Source: Chamaelirium japonicum
Taxonomy: Eukaryota > Streptophyta > Magnoliopsida > Liliales > Melanthiaceae
NCBI GenBank assembly: GCA_947650365.1
Contig: OX393550.1
Span: 118,310,874 to 118,374,873, forward strand
Length of the DNA stretch: 64,000 bases
Direction of reading: 5' to 3'
This document shows, piece after piece, positions 48,182 to 59,271 of this stretch (positions are counted from its first letter, which is position 1; the number at the start of each line of letters is the position of its first letter). The notes under the pieces were generated by a model, which was not told the origin of the DNA, searched no databases, and saw only the letters and a list, made by a program, of their open reading frames with translations. The position numbers were made by a program, and so were the translations under genes.

Positions 48182-48925
48182 ATAGTAAAGCCCTTAACTT
48201 AGTCATCCCGGACCACAGTATCACCGTGGTTCGGGGTCCAGCCATCGACACCTATTATTTCCATCTATTTGGACGGTTTCGGATTGTTGAGATCAATGTT
48301 CTTAAAAACACTATGTACTAGTCAGGCGGTGGGGGCCCTTCTAGTGTCTAGGCCGTCTAGGCGGTGTCTAGATGTTTTTATTTTTTCTAATATTTTTAGA
48401 ATTATATATAATATATATTTTTTAACTTACTATAAATTCAAGATTATCCCAACTATTATTTTAAAGAGCATGTATTATTTACATAATTATAAACTCATGA
48501 TTAATAAGAACAAAAGCAAACATGATATTATCTCAGATAGTATCATAATATCCATAATTTTAGTACATTCCAAACCATAAATTTATGATTACCAATAATA
48601 TAATAACATTTATATACGTTCTAGTGCCTAGGTCTGTCTGGACCCGCCTAAGACCGCCTAGGCAGCCGCCTAACCCCGTCTAAAGACCCTGGACCGCTTT
48701 TCTACATCGTCTAAACTTAGGCTAGGCGGTGGGGGGCCTTTTAACGCATAAGCGCCGCCTAGATTGCTTTTTAGAACACTGGTTGAGATCTACAGGTCAC
48801 TGGGAGAATCTCAGGGGACTCCCATCATAAGGGCTGGGTGATCAAACGGATGGGGACAGGTGTCGATCGGTGGCTAGACCCCGAACCACGATGATTCTGT
48901 GGCTTGGGGCTACTATTTTAAGTCA
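48182..48925. mobile_element. Older TIR element split by a hAT-like MITE
   Basis: The left arm CACCGTGGTTCGGGGTCCAG (near 48222) with CATCGACACCT is inverted on the right as GGTGTCGATCGGTGGCTAG and ACCCCGAACCACGATG (48860-48895). Arm similarity spans about 75 bp. Without the nested MITE it would be about 250 bp. No clear target duplication. Confidence 0.6.
48294..48781. mobile_element. hAT-like MITE, 488 bp
   Basis: Ends CAATGTTCTTAAAAA and TTTTTAGAACACTG, inverted, with further inverted GTCTAGGCGG/CCGCCTAG motifs inside. It is flanked by a perfect 8-bp duplication, GTTGAGAT, at 48286-48293 and 48782-48789. End motif and duplication length fit hAT. No transposase frame is present. Confidence 0.88.
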
Positions 48926-49371
48926 TTCGTATAAATAGTGCTCTTCAAGAAGTCAAGGGTCAGAGGTCACAACCCAAAATATAGGTTAGATGGGTAATTA
49001 GTGCAACCCTTATTAAGGCTAGATGGCTGCTTAGTACTTAATCGGTTTAGTAATGAATGGTTTTCAACCTGGTCCTTACAGGGAATATGGAGGCCTACAT
49101 AAATTTAAAATTTTTGGAGAACTAATATCCTTTAAATATCCTGTTTCGCAGTTCCTTTTAGAAATTAGCGACTACTTTATTGGTTTCAACTGGGAGAAAG
49201 TCAGTGGTTCAAAACCCACTCCTTGGAGGTTTGTTTATTTTTTTTGTCTACCAAACTAGGTAGAAAAATAACAAAATTATATATGAAATTGACCATGATA
49301 TTGAATTCTTCTTTCAAGGGTTCTCAAAAAAAAAATTATTGAATTCTTCTTTTGGACCATTTCATAGCACT
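48926..49371. other. Intergenic DNA
   Basis: Featureless AT-rich sequence with an A run at about 49327-49336. Confidence 0.45.
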
Positions 49372-49970
49372 ATTTTGATAGATTGAACATAAATTTTTCA
49401 AAAACAAAATATAAAATAATATTATAATAAATAAAACAAAACTTTATAAATTGTGAAAAACTGAATAGTACGCCATCTTAGATGGCGTAAATCATTTACT
49501 CCATGACATAATGTGTAAAGATGAGATGTTAATTTTAAATACCGTTATGTTCGAACCTTCTCAAATAAATAGCCGTTAAGATTGGGAGTGTCTCTCGGTG
49601 AGAAGGTTGAGAAGAGTCCGAAGACAACGGTCAAAAAAATAACCATAGGTGAGAAGTGTTCGAAGACGACGGTAAAAAAAATAGCCGTTAAAAAAATAGC
49701 CATTAGTTGAGAAGGTTATTTGATGAGAAAGAAAAAATAAAAAATATTACTTCTAAATCTTTTACTCCATCACATTTGGTGTAAATAAAGACATTTCAGT
49801 CATTCATGAGAATTGTGAACTTTTTACGCCATATGTGATGGCATAAAAGATTTACGCCATCTGAGATGGCATATTGTTTCTTTTTTCATAATTTATAAAG
49901 TTTTGTTCTATTTATTATAATATTAATATTTTACATTCTGTTTTTGAAAAAAATTTCTAGATTGAAAGGT
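49372..49970. repeat. Foldback repeat with about 190-bp arms
   Basis: The left arm (ACAAAACTTTATAAATTGTG, then ACGCCATCTTAGATGGCG) is inverted on the right (CGCCATCTGAGATGGC, then CATAATTTATAAAGTTTTGT). Each arm carries its own small palindrome around GCCATCT/AGATGGC. The interior has short repeats of GAGAAG...GTCCGAAGACAACGG. It may be an independent element or part of the adjacent chromovirus LTR. Confidence 0.7.
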
Positions 49971-50017
49971 GTTTTCACATATATTAAAATATTAATAAAA
50001 TTTAAACGGTGTTACAT

Positions 50018-50270
50018 CCTCTCCCCCTAATAAGAAATTTCGTTCTCGAAATTTAGAATATACCTTAATTACTAAATGGGTATGGATCCTGATTTCGAAT
50101 GTCGGAATTCAGCTCCAAAGTTGCTTTTTCATCCCCGTGCATGATGCTGCCATAAGATCTTGACCAGTGGAGGATTGAGTTCATATTTGCGGAGCTTCGG
50201 AATGTGAAATATATGATGCAACATTAGCTAGACTCTTAGTAAATCTAGATGGTAAGCCATTGGTCCCACT
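50018..50270 (-). pseudogene. Chromovirus (Tekay-like) pol tail and LTR start, broken
   Basis: On the minus strand the end of a chromodomain-type tail is visible (PPLVKILWQHH, resembling IPLVKVLWxxH), then the typical AAATTTCGAGAACGAAATTT stretch, a polypurine tract (TAGGGGGAGAGG) and TGTAACACC, the usual LTR start of this group, at about 50018. The LTR would extend leftward. A short fossil fragment with breaks. Confidence 0.6.
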
Positions 50271-51049
50271 AATGGCGGACCCAGGATTTTTCCTCAGGGG
50301 TTGGTCCATTGGACTCTTCGGAGGATTTGGCCAACAGTGCCCCTTCCTCTGATCCTAGGTAGAACCGCAAAAACAAGAGCTGAGCGTCGGATTTTGTAAA
50401 TTGTTTGGTGAGAGAGGTGCTGCGAGGAGGGGAGGAGATTTAAGAGGGGGCATCGCTGCCTCACAGTCGAAGATTTCGGTTGGCGGTGTGATGATGTCTC
50501 TACCATTCCTTCGATCACGCAATAAAAGGCATGTTAGGGATTTACCTTGAGTGGAAGAGGATTTCGGTCCTCAGAGTCCTCCAAAATTTGGGGCTATAAC
50601 TGACCGATTCAGTTGGGTCATGTGGGTTGTGAATAACAGGTTGAGTCCTTGTGTTTTTTCTGAAAAAAATTATACATACCCCAAAAACATGTAAGTAGAC
50701 TCCGATTCCTACTCGATTCTCATTCACTTACCAAATTCAAGAGGGGAGAGGGGGTTTAACTGGAGTGTGATTAAGGGAGTGGCTAGTTTAATTGTTGGTG
50801 TATATTCAAGATGAATGGTGGGTTTAAGTTGGGTATATTCAAAGGGGTGGGGTGGATGAGGTAAGGATATTTTCGGAATGGAAGTGGGGTATAATATTCC
50901 AAGAGGGATGAGGTATAATATTCAAGTTTGATAGGTGAGTTCTTTAGGAACACATAACAGCCTAACTCAAATCAGAGGGGCCTTCTTATGTTATCTGCAT
51001 AACTGTTCTGCCTCCTTTTAGCCTTCAAAAAAATTTCTATGGTTACCTT
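50271..51049. other. Intergenic DNA
   Basis: Contains GGCGGACCCAGGATTTTTCC near 50273, a motif common in plant repeats, but no definable element. No gene is recognised. Confidence 0.4.
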
Positions 51050-51658
51050 TGTGGGTGTAAAATTTAGCTAACTCCCGATGGTGAGACCTGTAACCCTGCC
51101 TGGGGCCTACGCTCACTATCCGGGGTCTCATAAATATCCCTAGATAATTACCAAAACCACGGATATTCCCAAGAATATCCCCAGGATATTCCCAAGAATA
51201 TCCCCATGATATTCCCAAGAGTATTCTTCGGATATTTTCAAACCTCTATATATAGCCAACCTTGTAAATATTCCAGATCCAATTCCATTATCCCACACTC
51301 CACTTTCTGTTTTCTAGAGCTCTTTGAGCCTTCTGGGTTTTAGATTCTAGTTGATCTTACTCCACCCACTGTTAACTTGTATAAGCACTCCTCGACCTGT
51401 CAAGAGTAGCTGTACTTTACTCAGAGATAGTGGATTCAAAGGTTGCGTCTTATCGCACGGAGGCGTAGGCTTTGGCAGAACTTCGTCATCATATCCTGTG
51501 TCAACTCTCTCTTTTTAACCTTCTTTGTCTCTTTCTACTCTACAGTGCTTCAACATGTGATGGACTAGCACCCTACAGTGTACCACATCTCGAAGATTCA
51601 AACATTCAATCGACTGTTAGCGGGGGGTTACGTACGACAGCCGAAATCCTCCCCCACA
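51050..51658 (+). repeat. 5' LTR of the Tat element
   Basis: Ends CCCCCACA before the primer-binding site. The TATA box CTCTATATATAGCC is at about 51245. Just upstream is a 23-bp tandem repeat (GGATATTCCCAAGAATATCC type) with units at 51161, 51184, 51207 and a partial one at 51230. The start is uncertain because no second LTR is available. Confidence 0.55.
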
Positions 51659-51680
51659 GTTTTGTGTCGTCTGTGGGATC
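51659..51680 (+). promoter_or_regulatory. Primer-binding site of the Tat element
   Basis: GTTTTGTGTCGTCTGTGGGA resembles the TTGGCGCCGTCTGTGGGAA site typical of Tat elements. Confidence 0.65.
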
Positions 51681-52100
51681 TATCCCTATCGACTTGTGAC
51701 CTCTGTGCTTCCCAGCTCCTTCGGTCAAGCAGTAATCACCGATTGCCCGAGTAATCTGTCTGTCTCCATCGCTACCTGAATGGCGAAGACACGACCCGTG
51801 GACTAGCCGGAGGGAAGCAACGTTCACCCCGACATCCAGCATCCTATAACTCGTTCAATGAGTCATAGGTTTGCTACAAGCCAACGTCCGGAGCAACAGT
51901 TTACTGTGAACTCGAGGAGTCATTGGTCAGTCGACCGTACAACTCTAGCTCAACCTTGGAAGTCTCCTCAGCTTGCTGACATAACTTCTCAACGCCTGGG
52001 GAAATCACACGTCTCGCCCGTCACTGACCCTCAAGTGACATACCAGATCTCGGTGAAAGATTTTTAACTCCTCACCCTGATAAAGCTGAATGCTGCTAAC

Positions 52101-53420
52101 ATGGTTGAGAGAAAGTCCCTCCGACGGGTTACCATCGAAGCAGGGGCCAACCTCCCTCGGTTAGCTGCCGGTATTAATGACGGAGCAGATGTCCGCTGGT
52201 CACTCGATTCATCCCCCGCTCATTTCAGACGTTCAGTCGATCCCTCGAACCCCTTTCGAGAGGACCCTTACTTATCCCTTCTAGGCCAACGGTTTGGGAA
52301 CGACTCAACAAGTTGGCTCGTTATCCTGAGCCTCTCAACTTTGGGTCATCCTCTGATCCCTGCATCGCGAGGGATGTCCATAACAACGGTCACCCCAAAG
52401 TTCAACAATACCACAACTACGACCAAACTTTGTCAGAGCATCATCAACCAAGGATTCCAACCCTCTCGTTGCCTCCTCTTCCTCCCAGGCATCTCTCAGA
52501 CCAACGAGGTGATCGTCAGAATAGCCACGCCTCTGAGGGACCGCTTCATCAACAAATCCTACTCTTTCCTTTCCCTCGGAGCTGGTGAACTTTGGTTTTC
52601 CCCAAATTCAACTCCTCACGGGAGATCCGACGCTACATGTCCTAGCCTTCAAGCAAGCGTTGACACCTCATAACTATGACAACCAGGTCTTGTGCTGCAC
52701 CTTTGCAGGCAGCCTGGATGACATGTCGCTCTATTGGTATCACTACCTTCCAGTGGGATCCTTGAGCCGGTTCGAAGATCTCGCGGATCTCTTTGTCCAA
52801 TACTATTGGTTGAACCTCAAGCCGGAAAAGATGCTTTACTCCCTCTACCGACTCCGGATGGGTTCAGACGAAATCCTCCGAGAATTCACTCGAAGGTTCC
52901 GGAACGAGCATGCAGCGCTCTCCAGACGTCATCTCGATGATGAGGCCATCATGCTTGCGTTTGAGAACGCTTTACGCTTCGATCTCCACATCTACAACGA
53001 ACTTATTCGCAACCCACTCGTATCTCTCGAAGAGTTATTCGATCGAATCCAGAGGAAGATGGAGGTGGAGGATGATAAGATCGCTCGCAAGGGTTGTGAT
53101 CACAAGAAGTCTCTATCTGATAAGGAACCATAAAGACCGGCGGCCCAAGCTCACAATGCTCAGGATAAGGAAGGTGGAGTCTCTAAAAGGCCGAAGCGAG
53201 CAGGCGATAGACCCGCAAAGCCTCTGATCACCTACTGGACTCTATCGATCGACATCATACTCGAGCAGATCCAGCATGAAGACTATCTCAGGAAGCCTGG
53301 CTCTCTTGAACCCATCACCAAGCAGACAGAGGACAAGTCAATCTACTGCGACTTCCACCGGTATCACGGCCACCCTACTACCTAGTGTTATCGCCTAAGT
53401 ATCACCTGGAGGAACTTTTG
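52101..53420 (+). pseudogene. gag remains of the Tat element
   Basis: The frame 52585-53133 carries the Retrotrans_gag region (SLDDMSLYWYHYLPVGSLSR, FEDLADLFVQYYW, EILREFTRRFRNE). Near 53340-53390 the Tat-specific knuckle-like stretch YCDFHRYHGHPT is visible. A fossil with breaks. Confidence 0.75.
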
Positions 53421-54384
53421 TAGGAAGGACACCCACGAAAGTTCAAGGTTGATACTGGCCCAGCAAATGATTCACTTTTTCCTCCCCCTTTTCAGAGGGA
53501 GAAGGAGATGTGTTGGATCCATTCTGTCAAATGTCAATCGACCCCCCTCGTGGTTCTAGCGGAGATCTATGGTATATACGATAATCTTCATCATCAAACT
53601 CCGACTTAGAAGGAAGTCAAATGCCAAGTGTGACGTGTCCATCACGTGTGCATTGTAGCTCAAGCTAGGGAGTCTTGGATCGAGAAGTCAATCAAAGGCC
53701 TTCCATGGCCGACAATCCTCTTCACCGACCAAGACCTCAATGGAGTCTGTACTCCATATTGAGACCCCCTAGTCCTTTGCCTCGTCATCGATGAGAACTC
53801 CGTCATTTGAATCCTCATCGATTTCGGCAGTTCCATAGACATCATGTTCTCCGACTACTCCAAGTGCCTCGGCCACAAGTACGAGAGCCTTGAGTAGTCC
53901 CCACCATCATCACCGGCTTCAACAAAGAGCAAAACATGATGATGGGAGAGGCGTGATTCACGCTCGATCTTCAGTAGGAGATGCGAGTGTCCGTCTAGTT
54001 TGCCATCGTTGAGGGGACGTCGATCTATAATGCCATTCTGGGCAGGCCCTTCCTCCATCAGATCAGCACTGTCTCCTCCTCTTATCACCAATTTTCAAGT
54101 TCCCAACTAGGGAGGGCATCAAGTGTATTAAAGGGTGCCAATAGACGGGTAGATCATGCGGGGCTGCGGCTGCACGGGTTCGATCAATGTCCAATGAGAC
54201 ATCGGCTAAGCGTTCGGTCGACGAAGCTGGTCCCTCGACTAGATAGCAGTCAAGGGAGCCTTTACTGCCTGAGCCCGCACCGACGGAGTGGGCGGCTCCA
54301 CCTTCAATCGAAAAGATCGACCAAGTAAATCTCAACAATAAAGACTCTCTTCGAAAAACATTCATCGGTACTAGTCTTAGCAAA
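53421..54384 (+). pseudogene. Protease region of the Tat element
   Basis: IDFGSSIDIMFSDYSKCLGH at about 53817-53878 corresponds to the retropepsin active-site segment. AILGRPFLH at about 54030-54060 is the conserved C-terminal part. A fossil region with breaks. Confidence 0.6.
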
Positions 54385-55640
54385 GTGGAAGCGCAAGATA
54401 TGGTATCCTTCCACAAATCCAATATCGATATCTTTGTCTGGAGCTTTGAAGACATACCCGGGATCAGTCTGGATGACACATGTGATCGGCTCACTATCAA
54501 AGAAGGAGCGAACACGATCAAGCAAAAGCCTCGAACAATCAGACCGGAACGGCTAACCGATATTCGGGAGGAGATCTGCAAGTTACTCACGGCAGGCTTC
54601 ATTCATGAAGTAGAGTACACAACTTGGATCTCCAACATCATCATTGTCCTAAAGAAAAACGAAAAGATCAAAGTCTGCATCGACTTCACAAACCTCAACG
54701 AAGCCTGTCCCAAGGATCCGTTCCCCATGCCAAGGATAAATTGACTTGTCGACGCCACCGTGGGTCACGAGCTTCTATCTTTTATGGATGGATACTCAAG
54801 TTACAATCAAATCCCATTGCACCCTGACGATCAAGAGAAAACTTGCTTTATGACAGATAGAGATTTCTACTGCTACAACTTCATGCCCTTCGGTCTCAAG
54901 AACGCAAGGTCAACTTACCAAAGACTAGTCACAAAGATGTTCAAGGAACAGATCGACTGCAACATTGAAGTCTACATCGATGACCTACTCACCAAGAGTC
55001 AAGCTCGAGCAAATTATCTCTCCGACCTTACCGAGACTTTCTAAATCCTAAGGAAGTACCGCATGAAGCTGAATTTAGCTAAGTGCACCTATAGAGTGCA
55101 ATCAGGCAAATTTCTGGGTCATCTAGTGACTAAGAGGGGTATCGAAGTAAATCTAGATCAAATCCAAGCAATCCTCAAGATGACATTACCTTCCAACCTA
55201 AAGGAGGTTCAGTACCTCACAGAAAGATTGGTTCCCCTCAACCGATTCATCTCTAAGTCCTTAGACAAGTGCAAGCCTTTTTTGACAAACTTCGTAAGGC
55301 AGACATCTCGGGATGGAACTCGACCTACGAATAAGCCTTCAAAAGCATCAAGTTCTACCTCGCACGAGCTCCTATCCTGATTGCCTCATCATAGGAAGAA
55401 CTACTCTGGGTTAACCTTGCCATCACTAATCAAGCTATCAGTGCAGTCCTGGTCAGCAGAAGGGATGCCATCGAACGTCCTTTCTACTACATCATTCATG
55501 CCCTTCTGTCAGCCGAGACTCGCTACTCAAGAATATATACGGTCACCTTGACTTTGCTGACAGTCTCAAGACGACTCCACCCTTACTTTGTCTCACACTA
55601 AGACACCGTCATCTTTGAGTACCCTCTCAAATACATCCTC
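54385..55640 (+). pseudogene. RT and RNase H of the Tat element
   Basis: The frames at 54385-54744 and 54760-55044 show RT motifs: VCIDFTNLNEACPKDPFPMP, FMDGYSSYNQIPLHP, FMPFGLKNARSTYQRLV and VYIDDLLTKS, which holds the catalytic Asp pair. 55063-55380 continues with the thumb (KCTYRVQSGKFLGHLV) and RNase H follows. A fossil with several breaks. Confidence 0.85.
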
Positions 55641-55664
55641 GATAAGGCAAGTCGAGCTAGTTAG

Positions 55665-56320
55665 ATGACCAAGTGGGTGATCGAGATGAGTTTGATCGGT
55701 ATTCAATTCAAACCTCGACTCTCAGTCAAAGAGCAAGCCCTCGCTGACTTCCCCATGGAAGATCCTATCGCTCTCGAAGATAATATAGAGATGCATCTCG
55801 ACGACAATGACGAACCATATTTTGATCCAGGCCTTGAGGCCTTCAATCTGAGCCTTGAGTCTCCCTCAACAGTGGTGGTGCGATGGAAGCTCTACACTGA
55901 CGGAGCTTCGAGTTCTATCAGCTCGGAAATTGGGATAGTTCTAATATCCCTCGAGATCGAACACCTAGAGAAAGTCATCCTTCTCGAATTCAATGCTACC
56001 AACAACAAAGCCAAATACGAAGCACTCATCTCTGGACTGGAGATTGCGCTCGAGCCCTGGGGTAGATCACATCATCGTCTATAGTAATTCCCAGTTGGTG
56101 ATCAGGCAGATCAATGGGGATTACATAGCACAGGGAGAGATGATGCAATACTACCTAGCCCTTGTGTAACATCTCAAGCAGTAGTTCACTGAAGTCAAAT
56201 TCACCCAAATACCAAGGTCAGAGAACCGTGAACCTAACACCCTCGCCAACATTGCTTTAGTACTCGGAGATCCTCTCACCAAGCGTCAAATCCAAATCGA
56301 CTATCAAAAGCTGCCCAAGG
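55665..56320 (+). pseudogene. Second (archaeal-type) RNase H of the Tat element
   Basis: WKLYTDGASSSISSEIGIVL and LEFNATNNKAKYEALISGLE match the additional RNase H that marks the Tat lineage (family pattern LyVDGASn...AtNNeAEYEALiaGL). Part of a broken polyprotein. Confidence 0.8.
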
Positions 56321-56540
56321 CTAGTCTCGAACATCACCTCATCACCTCGGTGAAAGGCAACGAGGGTTGGAGACAGCCAACCCTCACTTTCACCGTGGCT
56401 GACAGTCAAGAGGATTGAAGACAGTCAATCCTCAACTTCTTCAGGCATAGCAGAATGCCTGAAGACCCCCTTCAAGCTAGATAACTGTAGAGGAAGGTTC
56501 CTCGCTATTGCCTACGCGAAGACGACCTCTACTTCTAGTC

Positions 56541-57660
56541 TCACAGTGGGACACTTCTCAAATGTGTCGGTCCTAACCAAGCAAAACAATCTTGGCAAAC
56601 ATCCATGCTGGAGCTTACGACAATCATTCCGGCGGTAGATCCCTCTAGGGAAAAATCAAACTTCAAGGCTACTATTGGCCTACGATGGTTAAGGATGCTC
56701 ATCAGTTCGTCAAGAAGTGTGAGCCCTGTCAACGGCATGCTCGGGCAATCTATTTCCCTGCAGATGAGCTCCATCCTCTGACAAGCCCATAGCCCTTTCA
56801 TAAGTGGGGGTTGGACTTCCTAGGTCCATTATCTCCGTCTCCAAGCAAGAAGAGGTATCTACTGCTAGCAACTGACTACTTCAAAAAGTGGGTTGAAGCT
56901 GTACGTCTCTTCCATGAGACCGACAACAAAGTCATCAAGTTCATAAGACAGAGTATCTTCTCAAGGTTTGGTATACCACAGGTGCTCAATGCCGAAAACG
57001 AAGCTCAATTCAATTTAGACAAATTCCGGGAGCTCTACCAAAGCTACGGGATCAAAATTTTCAACTCTACACCAAGGTACCCTCAATGCAACAGTCAAGC
57101 TGAAGCCTCCAACAAAGCCATCCTTGACACGCTCAAGAAGAAGTTAGACAACAAGAAAGGACTATGGGAGAAAGTCCTTTTCAAGGTCTTATGGGGTTAT
57201 CGGACTATACCTCTTCGATCGACTAGGTTTTGATCTTTCTGTCTGACTTACGGATCGAAAGCAATCCTGCCAACGAAAGTCGTCTGTCCAACTCTCAGGA
57301 CCCTTGCAATCGAATAAGGAATCAATGAGGAGCTTCGCGTCAATGACCTCGACCACGTAAACGAGTTTCGTGATCAAGCAACCCTACGAATTGCCAACTA
57401 CCAGTAGAAGATCAAGTCAGCCTACGATCGTAAGGTCAGCAGAAGGTGTTTCAACATCGACGATCTTGTCTTCAGAGCGGTCTTCCCAAATACAAAGGAG
57501 CATGACAATGGTAAATTCACTCCAAATTGGTAAGGGCCGTACATCGTCGAGTCAGAAGACGGAAAAGGTTCATATCGACTCATCTCGCTAGAAGTGCAAC
57601 GATTCTTGAGAGCGTGGAATGCGTTACATCTTAAAAGGTTCTATCAGTAGATGTAACCTC
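56541..57660 (+). pseudogene. Integrase of the Tat element
   Basis: The zinc-binding part lies near 56690-56760 (KKCEPCQRHA). The catalytic core frame 56811-57233 reads MDFLGPLSPSPSKKRYLLLA, TDYFKKWVEAV, FGIPQVLNAENEAQFN and PRYPQCNSQAEASNKAILDT. The C-terminal end (WNALHLKRFYQ) is at about 57618-57650. A fossil with breaks. Confidence 0.8.
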
Positions 57661-57734
57661 CTTCGGGTTATCTATAAAATAACTAATGCTTCAAATTCTA
57701 TCAAAGCTTAGTGAATTCGATTTCAACTTCCACT

Positions 57735-59250
57735 CAATGCCACAGTTAGTCTGGTTCGGGTTGCGACACGATCGGCTAACCTGCAACGGTACAAAGCTAC
57801 GTGTCCCAGACGTAGGTTTGACTGAAATTGCATTTTGCCTAAGTCAACCGATACACGGGTACTACGCTGAGTAGTGCGAATCATTGGTGTCACACATACT
57901 CCTGAGTCCTATAAGAACTTATGCTCTCATGCCTCGCCATAGTTAGTCCGGTTTGGGTTATGACACGACCGGCTAACCTGCAATGGTACAAACTTATATG
58001 CCCCAGATGTAGGTTTGCCTGAAACGATGTTTCATCTAAGTCAACCGATACATGGACACTGCGCTGAGTACTCTGAATCACTAGCGTCACATATGCTCTT
58101 GAGTTCCGTAAGAACTCATGCTCCCATGCCTCGCCACAGTTAGTCCGGTTCGGGTTGCAACATGACCGGCTAACCAGCAATGGTACAAAACTATAAGGCC
58201 CAGACGTAAGTTTGACTAAAATGGCGTTTCGCCTAAGTCAACAATACATGGGCACAACACTGAGTACTCCGAATCATAGTCATCGCACATGCTCCTGAGT
58301 CCCGTAAGAACTCATGCTCCCATGCCTCACCATAGTTAGTTAGGTTCGGTTTGCGACACGACCGACTAACCTGCAACGGTACAAAGCTACGTGCCCCAGA
58401 CGTAGGTTTGACTAAAATGACGTTTCACCTAAGTGAACCGATACATGGGCACTACGCTGAGTACTCTAAATCACTGGCATCACACATGCACCTGAGTCTC
58501 ATAAGAACTCATGCTCCCGTGTCTCACCATAGTTAGTCCGTTTCGGGTTGCGACACGATTGGCTAAGCTGCAATGGTACAAAGCAATGTGCCCCAGACTT
58601 ATGTTCGATTAAAATGATGTTTCGCTTAAGCCAACCGATACACGGGCACTACACTGAGTACTCTAAATCATTGGCGTCGCATATACTCCCAAGTCCTATA
58701 AGAACTCATGCTCCCATGCCTCGCCACAGTTAGTTTGGTTTGGTTGCGACATGACCGGCTAACCTACAACAAGACAAAGCTACGTGCCCCAGACATATGT
58801 TCAATTGAAACAGCATTTCACCTAAATGAACCGATACACAGGCACTATGCTGAGTACTCCAAATCAATGGCATCGCACATACTCCCGAGTCCCGTAAGAA
58901 CTCATGCTCTCATGCTTCACCACAGTTAGTCTGGTATAGGTTGTGACACGACCGGCTAACCTGCAACGGTACAAAGCTACGTGCCTCAGAAATAAGCTCG
59001 ACGGAAATGGCGTTACACCTAAGTTAACCGATAAACGGGCACTATGCTGAGTATTCCGAATCATTGGTGTTGCACATGCTCCTGAGTCTCATAAAAACTC
59101 TTGTTCCCGTGCCTCGGCACAGTTAGTCCGATTCGGGTTGCTACACGACCAGCTAACCCATAACAGTGCAAGGCTATGTATCCCAACATTGGTTCGACCA
59201 AAACGACACTTCGCCTAAGTCTATCGATACTAAGATGCTACACCAAACAC
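57735..59250 (+). repeat. Satellite-like array A, 197-bp units
   Basis: AGTTAGTCYGGTTCGGGTTG recurs at 57744, 57941, 58138, 58334, 58531, 58728, 58924 and 59121, so the period is 196-197 bp with nearly eight units. Units differ from one another at many positions, which means they have not been homogenised recently. The array starts within 100 bp of the integrase end. Confidence 0.95.
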
Positions 59251-59271
59251 TTTTAGCCCTAACATTCGATC

